DNA from: an uncultured bacterium
GTDB taxonomy: Bacteria > Planctomycetota > UBA1135 > GCA-002686595
Length of the DNA stretch: 54,078 nt
Assembly: GCA_905480285.1 (NCBI GenBank)
Contig: CAJQPT010000256.1
Location: 1 to 54,078 of the forward strand
Direction of reading: 5' to 3'
In this document: positions 23,317 to 31,924 of the stretch, piece by piece
Numbering within the stretch: the first letter of the stretch is position 1
Layout of the letters: every line of letters begins with the position of its first letter
Translations under genes and position numbers: made by a program
Notes under the pieces: model-generated
Told to the model about the DNA's origin: nothing
Seen by the model: the letters and a program-made list of their open reading frames with translations, nothing else
The model's database searches: none

Positions 23317-24123
23317 GTGATGAGATTGGTCGATATCGGCGTCAACCTGATGAGCCGTCAGTTCGAGGGCGACCGCGACGAGGTCCTCCAACGCGCCCGC
23401 CAGGCTGGCGTCGAGCGGATGGTCCTCACCGGGACCGATCTCCGCTCCAGCGAGGCCGCCGCCGAGGCCGCAAGGCGCGCGGGCCAGGGCGTCGAGCTCT
23501 GGTCGACCGCGGGCGTCCACCCGCACCACGCCTCTGACTTCGACGACGCCACCGCGGCGCGGCTGAGGGAGCTCCACCGCGAGGGCCGGGTCGTCGCCGT
23601 TGGCGAATGCGGGCTCGACTACAACCGGAACTTCAGCCCCCGCGAGGCGCAGCTGGCGGCCTTCGAGGCCCAGCTCGGCCTCGCCGCAGAGGCCGGGCTG
23701 CCCGTCTTCCTCCACCAGCGCGACGCCCACGACGAGTTCCTGGCCGTCCTACGCAACGCCTGGCCCTCCCTCGCGAGGGGGGCCGTGGTGCACTGCTTCA
23801 CCGAGGGGCCCGAGGCCGCCGCCGACTACCTGGAGCTCGGCTGCCACCTGGGCATCACAGGTTGGGTCTGCGACGAACGCCGGGGGGGAGACCTCCGCCG
23901 GGCCGTGGCCGAGATCCCCGCCGACCGGCTCTTGCTGGAGACCGACGCCCCCTACCTGCTCCCCCGCAACCTCGACCCCAGGCCTGCTTCACGCCGAAAT
24001 GAACCCCGGCACCTCCCCGCCGTGCTCGCCGCCGTTGCGGCGCTTCGGGGAGAGACGCCGGGCGCGGTCGCGGCGGCGGCGTGGGAGGCGACCCACGCCG
24101 TCTTCGGCCTGGAGCCCGCCTGA
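23317..24123 (+). CDS. tatD: TatD-family metal-dependent nuclease
   Basis: 268 residues with close likeness to E. coli TatD along the whole length, including its unusual opening DIGVNL where other family members have D-x-H-x-H, then TGTDLRSSE, STAGVHPHH, VAVGECGLDYNRNF, VFLHQRDAHDEF, VVHCFTEG, GITGWVCDERRGG and LLETDAPYLLPR near the end. TatD is a Mg-dependent 3'-5' exonuclease for single-stranded DNA and RNA linked to peroxide damage repair. GTG at 23317 is chosen over ATG at 23320 because the -10 box TATCGT lies exactly 6 bases before it. Confidence 0.94.
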   Translation: MMRLVDIGVNLMSRQFEGDRDEVLQRARQAGVERMVLTGTDLRSSEAAAEAARRAGQGVELWSTAGVHPHHASDFDDATAARLRELHREGRVVAVGECGLDYNRNFSPREAQLAAFEAQLGLAAEAGLPVFLHQRDAHDEFLAVLRNAWPSLARGAVVHCFTEGPEAAADYLELGCHLGITGWVCDERRGGDLRRAVAEIPADRLLLETDAPYLLPRNLDPRPASRRNEPRHLPAVLAAVAALRGETPGAVAAAAWEATHAVFGLEPA

Positions 24124-24149
24124 CTCAGAGTCCGCCTGACTCAGAGTCC
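24118..24149. repeat. 16-base direct duplication across the tatD stop codon
   Basis: Two identical 16-base copies (GCCTGACTCAGAGTCC) lie head to tail. The first contains the last alanine codon and the TGA stop. The duplication overlaps the end of the convergent lipoprotein gene (stop at 24141). Confidence 0.9.
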
Positions 24150-24674
24150 GAGCTTCTCGGCGAGCATGCCCTCGAGACCGGTGACCCCGGTGCTCTTGCC
24201 AAGCTCGAGGCACTCTGCAGGACCCTGGCCCTCCACATGGAAGGCCCTCAGCGCGAGCAGCGCGCCGACGCGGTTGCTGCTGCCGCAGTAGAGCACCATC
24301 GGGCGTGCCTCGGCCGCCATGAGCTCGACGAGCTTGCGGGCGTGAGCCTCGTCGATCCCGTCCGCGCCGGCGATCGGCAGGCGCACGAAGTGGATGCCCT
24401 TCTCGGCGGCGAAGGCCTCCTCCCAGCCGGAGCCCCCCTCGTCCGCCTCGCGGAGGCTCACGAAGCTCTCGTAGCCGAGGCCGGCGAGGGCGACCATCTG
24501 CTCCTCGCTCAGCTGGCCAGCGGTGAGCACGCCCTCCATGGCGGTGCTCTGGTTGGGGACGTTGACGTCTTCGAGGGTCACGGTGCCTTCGGGGCTAGAG
24601 GGAGTGATGGGCTTGGGAGCCTCACCGCACGCGGCGACGAGGGTGGCGGTGATCAGGCAGGTGAGGAGGCGCAT
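24141..24674 (-). CDS. Lipoprotein with DUF442-like phosphatase domain
   Basis: 177 residues from ATG 24674. A lipobox VAAC (Cys about 18) ends a clear signal, so it is a lipoprotein; the open frame upstream (to 24716) is not needed. The mature part resembles the dual-specificity-phosphatase-like DUF442 group: LSEEQMVALAGLGYESFVSLR with the general-acid loop region, then VLYCGSSNRVGALLALRA, a C-x4-R catalytic loop as in HCASGNRVG proteins. The cysteine and arginine are kept, so activity is possible. Substrate unknown. It converges on tatD. Confidence 0.82.
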   Translation of the reverse strand: MRLLTCLITATLVAACGEAPKPITPSSPEGTVTLEDVNVPNQSTAMEGVLTAGQLSEEQMVALAGLGYESFVSLREADEGGSGWEEAFAAEKGIHFVRLPIAGADGIDEAHARKLVELMAAEARPMVLYCGSSNRVGALLALRAFHVEGQGPAECLELGKSTGVTGLEGMLAEKLGL

Positions 24675-24712
24675 GGGAGGAGTGAAACAGGAGTCGAGGA
24701 GCGCGGGAAGGG

Positions 24713-25774
24713 TCATCCCGCGAACTGGGGAAAGGCCTCGGTGAGATCATCAGGCAGGCCGCTCTCGATGCAGGTCGGCTCGTGGGCCGCCGGCGATCTG
24801 AACACGAGCCGGGCGCTGTGCAGCGCGTGTCGGTCCAGGACAAGCTGCTCCCTGTCCCAGTCCGTGAGCGCCCCCGCTGCTGAGCGGAGGAAGATCTCCC
24901 GGTCGGGGCCATAAAGCTTGTCTCCGACAATCGGCGTGCCGATGGCCGCCATGTGGACTCGGATCTGGTGCTGCCGACCGGTGTGGATCCTGAGCCGCAG
25001 GCGCGAGTAACCGCCTGCGCTCGCCTCCACGCGCCAGTCCGTCTTGCAAGGCAGGCCGTCCGCCGCGGTGGTCATCTCGAGTTCCACCGGCGACGTCGTG
25101 GAGAGTCGAATCGGGGCGTCGATCGACCCCTCGGCCTGCTCGGGGGTTCCCTCGACGATCGCGAGGTACTCCTTCTCCACCAGTCGATCCTCGAACTGAG
25201 AGGTGAGCGCGCCCTGGGTGGCGGGGCGCTTGCCCACGAGGACGATGCCGCTGGTCTCTCGGTCCAGGCGATGGCACAGGCGCGGCAGCATCTGCCCACC
25301 CTCGATCTCGGCCTGGAAGCGCTTGTGCACGCGCTGGATGAGCGTGTCGGTCATGTGCCGACCGCTGGGGTGGACGGCGATCAGCGGCGGCTTGTTGACG
25401 GCGAGGCAGTCGCGGTCCTCGTGGAGGACCTCGAGCTCGTCGCTGGTCTCACCGGTGAGCAGCGCGCGGTACTCCTCCGGGACGCGCACGTAGACGCGCG
25501 TCCCATGCTGGAGGCGCACGCCAGGTCGGCGCTCGACCCGTCGCTCACCGGTGCCCTCGGGAGCGTCGGGCCGTGCGAGGTCGAGCTCGACGTATCCGCC
25601 CTTCACCAGCGTCTGAACGCTCGACCGAGAGCGCCACTTCAGGTGGTGGCTCAGGAAGTGGTCGAGGCGCATGGAGAAGCCCCTCGCCTTCTCGCGGAAC
25701 GAGCTGGCGTCCACAACCAAGCGCGCCTCTTCCGGCGCCTCGGTGAGGTCCCTGTCCTTCTCGAAGATTCCCAT
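24713..25774 (-). CDS. RluA-family pseudouridine synthase
   Basis: 353 residues. An S4-like RNA-binding domain (about 34-65: MRLDHFLSHHLKWRSRSSVQ) precedes the catalytic domain with HRLDRETSG at 168-176, whose aspartate (171) is the nucleophile in RluA/RluC/RluD enzymes, and RIHTGRQHQIRVH (about 275) is the second signature. It isomerises uridines in rRNA or tRNA; the exact target (RluC, RluD or TruC type) is not clear. ATG at 25774. A strong hairpin lies between it and the upstream rpsU gene, so it has its own promoter. Confidence 0.93.
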   Translation of the reverse strand: MGIFEKDRDLTEAPEEARLVVDASSFREKARGFSMRLDHFLSHHLKWRSRSSVQTLVKGGYVELDLARPDAPEGTGERRVERRPGVRLQHGTRVYVRVPEEYRALLTGETSDELEVLHEDRDCLAVNKPPLIAVHPSGRHMTDTLIQRVHKRFQAEIEGGQMLPRLCHRLDRETSGIVLVGKRPATQGALTSQFEDRLVEKEYLAIVEGTPEQAEGSIDAPIRLSTTSPVELEMTTAADGLPCKTDWRVEASAGGYSRLRLRIHTGRQHQIRVHMAAIGTPIVGDKLYGPDREIFLRSAAGALTDWDREQLVLDRHALHSARLVFRSPAAHEPTCIESGLPDDLTEAFPQFAG

Positions 25775-25839
25775 GTGTGCGTCGGCCTCACCCGTGGTCG
25801 ACGATTCCGCCGATGGGCTTCGCTCCAGCGTAAGACAAT

Positions 25840-25879
25840 GACAGGCCGCGTGACCCGGGAGGGGATCACGCGGCCTGTC
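25840..25879 (-). terminator. Strong hairpin terminator downstream of rpsU
   Basis: A perfect 14-base-pair stem (25840-25853 with 25866-25879) closes a 12-base loop. On the minus strand it lies 36 bases after the rpsU stop and is followed by a short T-rich stretch. This is the longest perfect stem in the window. Confidence 0.75.
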
Positions 25880-25914
25880 TGTTCGGTTCGCCCGCCCAGA
25901 GGACGGGGGTCACG

Positions 25915-26157
25915 TCAGCGCTTCTTGGGAGCGCCGCCGGGGCGACGACGACGACGACGGTTCGGGTCGTTCTTCCGGGTGGCCTTCTGCACGGTGCGAA
26001 GGCGCTCGCGGCGCTCGCGGCGGCGACGGTCGGAGCGCTTCTCGTGCCAGGTGTTGGCCTTGGCGAGACGGAAGATGCCGCTGAAGTTGCACTGGCGCTT
26101 GAAGCGGCGGAGCGCTGCTTCGAGCGACTCGTTGGAACGAACGGAGACCTTGATCAA
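25915..26157 (-). CDS. rpsU: Ribosomal protein S21
   Basis: 80 residues: IKVSVRSNESLEAALRRFKR then CNFSGIFRLAKANTWHEK matches the S21 core, followed by a strongly basic tail ending RRRRRRPGGAPKKR. S21 helps the 30S subunit in initiation by contacting the anti-Shine-Dalgarno end of 16S rRNA. The start is taken as TTG at 26157 because no ATG or GTG fits and the homology starts at the next codon. The tail is longer than in E. coli S21 (70 residues in total there). Divergent from recD2. TATCCT on the minus strand at about 26263-26268 may be the -10 box, giving a leader of about 100 bases. Confidence 0.93.
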   Translation of the reverse strand: MIKVSVRSNESLEAALRRFKRQCNFSGIFRLAKANTWHEKRSDRRRRERRERLRTVQKATRKNDPNRRRRRRPGGAPKKR

Positions 26158-26335
26158 GGGATCTGGGCCGCAATGAGGCGGCGAGGGGCGTGGGGGTGTT
26201 GAACTGTGATCCGCGCGGCAGCGAGGCCATCGGGCCGGGCAGGCCGGGCGGTGATTGGGGCGCAGAAGGATACGGAGGGTTGGCGCTGGCCGCAACCTGA
26301 GGAGGGGCCAGAGACGATCGAAGGCGTGGATCCGG

Positions 26336-26341
26336 TATCCT
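26336..26341 (+). promoter_or_regulatory. -10 box (TATCCT) before recD2
   Basis: TATCCT ends 9 bases before an in-frame TTG at 26351 and so supports that start and a nearly leaderless transcript. Confidence 0.45.
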
Positions 26342-26350
26342 TCGGTCATC

Positions 26351-28705
26351 TTGCAGGAGCCTAGAGACCCCTCCCAGACCCGCAGAACAGGCCCCCAGGA
26401 CCGGCCTGGTTCGGGCGACCGAGCCGCACCCGACGGCGAGGAGACATTCCAGGGGACCATCGAGACGATCACGTATCACGACGACTCGAGCCTCTTCGGC
26501 GTGCTCCGGCTCGACCCAGACCCTGGTTTTCAGGCCCCTGAGGACGGTTCCCTCTTCTCTCCGGGCCGCGTGACGGCGATCGGGAAGATCGCTGACCCGG
26601 TGGAGGGCGCCCGCGTGCGCCTCTCGGGGAAGTGGGGCCGCCACCCCAACCACGGCGCCCAGTTCGAATTCACCGCCTCGGAGCCCCTCGCCCCCGCCAC
26701 CGAGGAGGGCCTCGTCCGCTACCTCTCGTCCAAGGCCTTCGAGGGCGTGGGCCCCACCATCGCCCGGCGGATCGTCGAAAAGCTCGGGACCGACGCGCTC
26801 GAGCGCATCGCGGAGGACCCCAAGGGCGCCCTCGTCGGCGTCAAGGGCCTGCGGCCGGAGATCGCCGAGGGCCTCGGGACCGCGGTCGTCGCCCAGGCGG
26901 GCCTCCATCAGCTGCAGGGGTTCCTCGCACAGCTGGGGCTGGGGCCGCTGACGGCTCAGGCCGTCCTCGCCAAGCTTGGGGCCGAGTGCGAGTCGATGAT
27001 CCGCGACAACCCCTTTGTCCTCTCGATCGTCCCCTCCGTGGGGTTCCTCACCGCTGATCGGGTCGCCAAACGGCTGGGGCTCGCTCCTGATGACCCTCGC
27101 CGGCTGCGCGCCGTGACCCGCCACGTGCTCGACCGCGCGACGAGCGAGGGCCACGTGATGCTCCCCCTCGGGGATCTCCTGCGCCGCTCCGCCAACACGC
27201 TCGAGGGTGCCGCGCCCAAGGAGGCCTTCGTGCGCGCCCTCGACGAGATGGAGGACGGCCTCCATATCATCATCGACCGGGAGGTCCTCCCTGAGCCGCC
27301 CCCCCTGGACGAGCACCGTTCCGATGCGCTCGACGGAAGCGGACGCTTTCGCGCAGAGCTCCCCTGTTATCTGCCGCGGCAGCACGTGCACGAGGTGCGC
27401 CTCGCCCGCGGTCTCGCGCGACTACTCGCGGGCCCCGCCTCGCCCCTCGCCCAGGCGGAGGACCTCGAGCGCGCGGAGGCGGCCGCCTCCATCGAGCTCC
27501 ACCCGGGACAGCGCAGCGCGGTCCTCGAGCTCCTCAAGCAACCGGTCACGCTCCTCACCGGAGGCCCCGGCGTGGGCAAGACCACCATCGTTCAGTTCGT
27601 GGCCCAGCTCGCCGAAGCTGGCGGCGCCAAGGTCCTGCTCGCCTCACCCACGGGGCGCGCCGCCAAGCGGCTCTCGGAGGCGACCGGCCGTCCGGCCAGC
27701 ACGCTCCACCGCCTGCTGAAGTTCATCCCGGGCGAGGGAGGCTTCGAGCACGGTCTGGACAAGCCCCTCGAGGGGGGCCTGGTCATCGTGGACGAGGTGT
27801 CCATGCTCGACGCGGCCCTCGCACGCCGGCTCGTGGACGCGGTCGCATCTCCCACTCGTCTCATCCTCGTAGGTGACCCCGATCAGCTGCCGAGCGTGGG
27901 CGCTGGCAACGTCCTCGCCGACCTGCTCGCGTCCGGCGTGGTCCCGGTGGCTCGACTCAGTCAGGTCTTCAGGCAGTCGACCGAGAGCCTGATCATCACG
28001 AACGCACACCGAGTCCTTGAGGGCCGGCTCCCGGAGCTACCGCCCCGCGGCGTGCAGGACGCCGACTTCTACTTCTTCCCGGTCGAGGAGGGACAGGAGC
28101 GGCTGGCCGAGCGCCTCGTCGAGGTCGCGACCGAGAGGGTCCCCAAGACCTTTGGGCTCGACTGGGCCCGGGACGTGCAGGTCCTGGCTCCCATGTACAA
28201 GGGCCCCGCCGGGGTGGACTCCCTCAACGAGCGCCTGCGCGACGCCCTCGGCGAGGGAGGCCGAGAGGTCCTCTTCGACGGAAAGACGTGGCGCACCGGC
28301 GACCGGGTCGTCCAGACCCGCAACGACTACGAGCGCGAGGTCTTCAACGGAGACCTCGGGCGCATCTCGCAGGTCGACGCGGACGGGACGGTGACCGTGA
28401 AATTTCCCGAACGAGAGGTCGTCTACGAGCGCGGTGCGCTCGGCGATCTGCGGCCCGCCTTCGCCATGACGGTCCACCGCAGCCAGGGAGGAGAGTTCCC
28501 CTGCGTCGTGTTCCCGCTCTCGACACAGCACGCACACATGCTCCAGAGGAACCTCTTCTACACTGCGATGACGCGGGCCAAGCGCCTCGTTGTGCTCGTC
28601 GGAGAGCGCAGGGCGCTTCAGCGTGCGGTCGAAAACGCAGAGCAGTCCAGCCGGCTCAGCCTTCTGTCCGCACGTCTGAGAGACGCCGCTGACACCTCGG
28701 ACTGA
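26351..28705 (+). CDS. recD2: RecD2-type ATP-dependent DNA helicase
   Basis: 784 residues. The OB-like N-terminal region (FQGTIETITYHDDSSLFGVL) and helix-hairpin-helix segment (YLSSKAFEGVGPTIARRIVEKLG, shown in part) are the extension that separates RecD2 from RecD of RecBCD. Helicase motifs: GGPGVGKTT (about 403-411), DEVSMLD (about 480), GDPDQLPSVGAGNVL (about 506), VFRQS, and late TVHRSQGGEF and YTAMTRAK. It is a 5'-3' superfamily 1B helicase acting in repair without RecB or RecC, neither of which is seen here. TTG at 26351 is chosen because of the -10 box; the frame is open further upstream through the rpsU leader. The UspA gene follows by 7 bases. Confidence 0.93.
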   Translation: MQEPRDPSQTRRTGPQDRPGSGDRAAPDGEETFQGTIETITYHDDSSLFGVLRLDPDPGFQAPEDGSLFSPGRVTAIGKIADPVEGARVRLSGKWGRHPNHGAQFEFTASEPLAPATEEGLVRYLSSKAFEGVGPTIARRIVEKLGTDALERIAEDPKGALVGVKGLRPEIAEGLGTAVVAQAGLHQLQGFLAQLGLGPLTAQAVLAKLGAECESMIRDNPFVLSIVPSVGFLTADRVAKRLGLAPDDPRRLRAVTRHVLDRATSEGHVMLPLGDLLRRSANTLEGAAPKEAFVRALDEMEDGLHIIIDREVLPEPPPLDEHRSDALDGSGRFRAELPCYLPRQHVHEVRLARGLARLLAGPASPLAQAEDLERAEAAASIELHPGQRSAVLELLKQPVTLLTGGPGVGKTTIVQFVAQLAEAGGAKVLLASPTGRAAKRLSEATGRPASTLHRLLKFIPGEGGFEHGLDKPLEGGLVIVDEVSMLDAALARRLVDAVASPTRLILVGDPDQLPSVGAGNVLADLLASGVVPVARLSQVFRQSTESLIITNAHRVLEGRLPELPPRGVQDADFYFFPVEEGQERLAERLVEVATERVPKTFGLDWARDVQVLAPMYKGPAGVDSLNERLRDALGEGGREVLFDGKTWRTGDRVVQTRNDYEREVFNGDLGRISQVDADGTVTVKFPEREVVYERGALGDLRPAFAMTVHRSQGGEFPCVVFPLSTQHAHMLQRNLFYTAMTRAKRLVVLVGERRALQRAVENAEQSSRLSLLSARLRDAADTSD

Positions 28706-28712
28706 ACCTGCC

Positions 28713-29600
28713 ATGACGAAGACTCTCCTGCCCATCGCGTCCGCGGTCGTTGGAGACGACGGCCGCGCCGGAGGCGACCGCGCGCTGCACGCAGCGGCGA
28801 AGATCGCCGCGGCCTTCGGGGCGCAGCTCCACGTTGTCCATGCCCTCGACGTGCCGCTGGTCGATGACACGAGCGGCCCGATCACCGAGATCGTCGATCA
28901 CACGGTGAAGCTCGCCGAGGCCGCCACCCATCGCATGCGAGAACGATCGGACGCACGCCTCGGCCGGGGCGCCAGTGAGGTCCACGTGGAGCTCGGTCGC
29001 CCCCACGCTGCGCTGCTGCGCGCCGCGCGGTCCATCGGGGCTGACCTGGTCATCCTTGGGCCGCACACGAAGCAGCACTTCTTCGATCTCGGCGGAACCC
29101 AGCGCGCGGTCTTTGCCGGCGCCCACTGCCATGTTTGGAGCCAGCCCACCGAGCCCCGCCCGCTCACGCGGATCCTGGCGCCGTGTGACCTCTCCGCCCG
29201 TGGCATGACGGCGCTCGAGATGGCACGCGACCTGGCGCTTCACCTCAAGCTGCCGCTCTCGGTGCTGCACGTGAGCCAGCCCCCGGCGCTCTTCGACCCC
29301 ATGACGCAGGGGAGCGCAGACCTCATGGTCCCCGCCTATGTCGTCGAAGGACTTCACGAGTCCATCAAGGCGAGCTTTGAAGCGCGGATGGACGAGGTCG
29401 ACTGGCAGGGTGTCGAGCACACCACTGAGTTTGTCGTCGGCCCCACGATCAGCGCCATCGAGGAGGCTCGACAGGAAGGCGACCTGACGGTCATGGGCAC
29501 CCAAGGCCATACCGGCCTGAGCGCCGCGATCCTCGGGGGAGTCACCCACGCCGTCCTCAAGCAGGCCAGCGGTCCGGTGCTGGCCCTCCGGATCGAGTAG
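28713..29600 (+). CDS. Tandem universal stress protein (two UspA domains)
   Basis: 295 residues with two Usp domains (about 1-145 and 150-295). The second ends in GTQGHTGLSAAILGGVTHAVL, which carries the G-x2-G-x9-G-(S/T) nucleotide-binding signature; the first has GPHTKQHFFDLGGTQRAV, which departs from it, so only the second is likely to bind ATP. Tandem Usp proteins act in the cytoplasm in stress survival. The start is 7 bases after the recD2 stop, so the two are co-transcribed. Confidence 0.92.
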   Translation: MTKTLLPIASAVVGDDGRAGGDRALHAAAKIAAAFGAQLHVVHALDVPLVDDTSGPITEIVDHTVKLAEAATHRMRERSDARLGRGASEVHVELGRPHAALLRAARSIGADLVILGPHTKQHFFDLGGTQRAVFAGAHCHVWSQPTEPRPLTRILAPCDLSARGMTALEMARDLALHLKLPLSVLHVSQPPALFDPMTQGSADLMVPAYVVEGLHESIKASFEARMDEVDWQGVEHTTEFVVGPTISAIEEARQEGDLTVMGTQGHTGLSAAILGGVTHAVLKQASGPVLALRIE

Positions 29601-29815
29601 CCGCCGTACGCATCGACGTTCCACCGTCGAGGGACGCGGCGCATGAAAAGTCACGGGGCCACGACGCAAGCGCCGCAGCCCCGTGGCTTGCGTTACGGAA
29701 GGAACGGCAACACGCCGTCCTCCGCGCCCACAGTCACCTGCGGGTTGCGAGGTTGTAGAGCCCTCAGATGCCTCAGACAAGGCTCTAGTGCTCGATTCGA
29801 GGGGCCTGTAGCCGC
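29601..29815. other. 215-base intergenic stretch with interleaved inverted repeats between convergent genes
   Basis: CACGGGGC (29652-29659) pairs with GCCCCGTG (29678-29685), and ACGCAAGC (29664-29671) pairs with GCTTGCGT (29686-29693). Each pair gives an 8-base-pair hairpin, but they cross, so only one can form at a time. A further 7-base-pair hairpin TAGAGCC / GGCTCTA lies at 29756-29787. They may act as terminators for uspA and rarA or belong to a small RNA. Confidence 0.6.
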
Positions 29816-31111
29816 TCAGAAACGCGCCGGAGGATCGTCCTCGAGGTACTTGCGGCCCTCGAGCCCCGGCGGCATGCACTTCATCTCCTCGCGAGCCTTG
29901 GGGTCGTCGTGCACGTACCGGTAGCCTTGGCCGTGACCCAGCCCCTTCATCAGGGCCGTCGGGGCATTCCGCAGGTGCAGGGGGACGGGTTCACTCGCGG
30001 TGTCCTGCACATCCCGCTGGGCGGCCGCCAGCGCCTTGTAGACGGCGTTGCTCTTGGGCGCCCTGGCGAGGTACACGGCCGCCTGGGCGAGGGCCAGGTC
30101 GCCCTCGGGAACCCCGAGGCGATCGAACGCATCCGCGGCATCGAGCGCCACCCGGAGCGCAAAGGGGTCAGCCAGGCCGATGTCCTCGGAGGCGATCCGG
30201 ACCAGGCGCCGGGAGAGGTAGCGCCGGTCTTCTCCTCCCTCCAGCATCCGCGCCAGCCAGTAGATGGCGGCGTTCTGGTCCGAGTTGCGGATGCTCTTGT
30301 GGAGCGCGCTGACCAGGTCGAAGTGCTGATCTCCCGAGCGGTCGTAGCGCACAGACTTGCGCTGGAGCGCCTCGGCGAGGGCGTCGTCGTCCACCCTGCC
30401 GCCGCTCAGGCTCACCGCGGCCACGGTCTCCAGCAGGGTCAACGCCCGCCGGGCGTCCCCGTCACTGGCGTTGGCGATCCGCTTGACCTGCTCGTCATCC
30501 AGCTCGATCCGGCCGCCCAGGCCCCGCTCCGACTGGCAGGCGCTCTGGATGAGCCCGACCGTCTCCTCCGACGAGAGCGGCTCCAGCACCAGCACGCGGC
30601 AGCGCGAGAGCAGCGCCGCGTTGAGCTCGAAGGACGGGTTCTCCGTGGTCGCACCGATGAGCAGCACGTCCCCCCGCTCGACAAACGGCAGGAAGGCGTC
30701 CTGCTGCGCCTTGTTGAAGCGGTGAATCTCGTCCACGAAGAGCAGCGTGCGATCGCCGGTCCGCGCGCGGCGGTCCCGCGCCTCTCCCATCACCGCGCGG
30801 ACCTCCTTCACCCCGGAGAGCACGGCCGAGAACGGCACAAAACGCGCACCCGAAGCGTCGGCCACAAGGCGCGCGAGGGTGGTCTTCCCCACGCCCGGCG
30901 GCCCCCAGAGGAGCAGGCTCTGCTGGACCTCCCCGTCGAGGACACGCTGCAGGAGCTTCCCTTCGCCCAGCAGGTGCGATTGTCCGAAGACCTCCCCCGC
31001 CCGTCGCGGCCGGACGCGCTCGGCCAGGGGCGCGTCGGCGGGCGCCTCCGCGACCGGGTCCTCACGATCACGCCCACGCGGATCGTCATCATCGAAGAGG
31101 GCTGCGGTCAT
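29816..31111 (-). CDS. rarA: Replication-associated recombination protein RarA (MgsA)
   Basis: 431 residues, the usual length for RarA/MgsA/WRNIP1 clamp-loader-like AAA+ ATPases acting at stalled forks. LAERVRPRRAGEVFGQSHLLG (29-49) is the typical start, GPPGVGKTT (70-78) Walker A, LLFVDEIHRFNKAQQDAFLP (about 122-141) Walker B and sensor region, GATTENPSFELNAALLSRC sensor 1 and arginine finger. The C-terminal half has LVSALHKSIRNSD and the family end GLGHGQGYRYVHDDP. ATG at 31111 is chosen by this N-terminus; the open frame upstream (to 31549) is antisense to the hemoglobin gene and not real. Confidence 0.95.
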   Translation of the reverse strand: MTAALFDDDDPRGRDREDPVAEAPADAPLAERVRPRRAGEVFGQSHLLGEGKLLQRVLDGEVQQSLLLWGPPGVGKTTLARLVADASGARFVPFSAVLSGVKEVRAVMGEARDRRARTGDRTLLFVDEIHRFNKAQQDAFLPFVERGDVLLIGATTENPSFELNAALLSRCRVLVLEPLSSEETVGLIQSACQSERGLGGRIELDDEQVKRIANASDGDARRALTLLETVAAVSLSGGRVDDDALAEALQRKSVRYDRSGDQHFDLVSALHKSIRNSDQNAAIYWLARMLEGGEDRRYLSRRLVRIASEDIGLADPFALRVALDAADAFDRLGVPEGDLALAQAAVYLARAPKSNAVYKALAAAQRDVQDTASEPVPLHLRNAPTALMKGLGHGQGYRYVHDDPKAREEMKCMPPGLEGRKYLEDDPPARF

Positions 31112-31299
31112 GGTGATCGAGGACCTCCGTCGGCGCCTCGGGGTCGATGGTACGCCCCCCCCCCGGACGGGACCATGACTCGAAGAAGAGAGCCGCCAGC
31201 AAGGACGGAGAAGGCGTGAGGAGGTCCAGCGCCCATCCCTCCTCCGCCGGCGTATCCATGACTCTGGAGCATGGGGGGCGACGTCCGGCGGAGAGGCCC

Positions 31300-31305
31300 T
31301 AGACT
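31300..31305 (+). promoter_or_regulatory. -10 box (TAGACT) of a leaderless promoter, truncated hemoglobin
   Basis: TAGACT ends 6 bases before the ATG at 31312; no Shine-Dalgarno site between. Confidence 0.55.
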
Positions 31306-31311
31306 CCCACC

Positions 31312-31788
31312 ATGTCCGCGCCTGAACGCACACGCCCGATTCACGTCCCCGCCTCTGGGCCGCCCCAGATGACCCGGCCGTCCCCCGAGATCCTCGAGGC
31401 GATCGGTCAGGAGGGCGTCTTCCGGATGCTCGCCGACTTCTACGGGGAGCTGGAGCAGTCGGACCTGCGGCGCTGGTTCCCTGACGACATGAAGGCCGCC
31501 TCCGAGCGCTCGGCGGCCTTCTTCGTACAGCTGCTCGGGGGGCCACCACTGTTCAACGAGCGGTACGGGCCGCCGCGCATGAGGATGCGGCACTTCCCCT
31601 TCGAGATCGACGAGGCGGCCAGGGGCATTTGGCTGGACGCGTTCCACCGGGTGATCGACGAGGCGCCGGCGAACTACGGCTTCCCCGCCGAGCACGTGGA
31701 GGGGTTCCGGGCGTTCCTCGACGGCTTCTCCACCTGGATGGTCAACGTGGCTCCGGACGAGACGCCGGACGAGGCGCCGCCCCCCTGA
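31312..31788 (+). CDS. Truncated hemoglobin (group II-like)
   Basis: 158 residues of a 2-on-2 globin. After a 20-residue extension, VFRMLADFYGELEQSDLRRWFP is helix B to the CD/E region, and RMRHFPFEIDEAARGIWLDAF holds the proximal histidine (R-H-x-P-F) and the conserved tryptophan at G8 typical of group II. Such proteins bind oxygen and help with nitric oxide or redox stress. The start is fixed by the TAGACT box 6 bases upstream. Pro/Asp/Glu-rich tail. Confidence 0.9.
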   Translation: MSAPERTRPIHVPASGPPQMTRPSPEILEAIGQEGVFRMLADFYGELEQSDLRRWFPDDMKAASERSAAFFVQLLGGPPLFNERYGPPRMRMRHFPFEIDEAARGIWLDAFHRVIDEAPANYGFPAEHVEGFRAFLDGFSTWMVNVAPDETPDEAPPP

Positions 31789-31924
31789 CGGTCCGTTCTC
31801 GACCGCTGGCAACAGCGACCCCTCCGCTGACGTATCGGCGCAAACCCACGCTCGTTCCCCCCGGTTCCTCCCTCGTGCCGCCCACCAGTCGCGGCATCGA
31901 ATGGACCCTGAACAGGAACGACAC

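Noticed and set aside
29652-29693. H-type pseudoknot from the crossed repeats
   Set aside because: With no base between the two 3' arms and only 4 bases in the first loop, both 8-pair stems cannot form together; mutually exclusive hairpins are the better reading.
29694-29715. SRP RNA core (GGAAGGAA)
   Set aside because: The required partner sequences of domain IV (TCAGG and AGCAG) are absent.
29750-29810. tRNA- or tmRNA-like 3' end (CTCGATTCGAGGG)
   Set aside because: No acceptor, D or anticodon arm can be drawn around it, and the T-loop consensus is not placed in a proper 5-pair stem.
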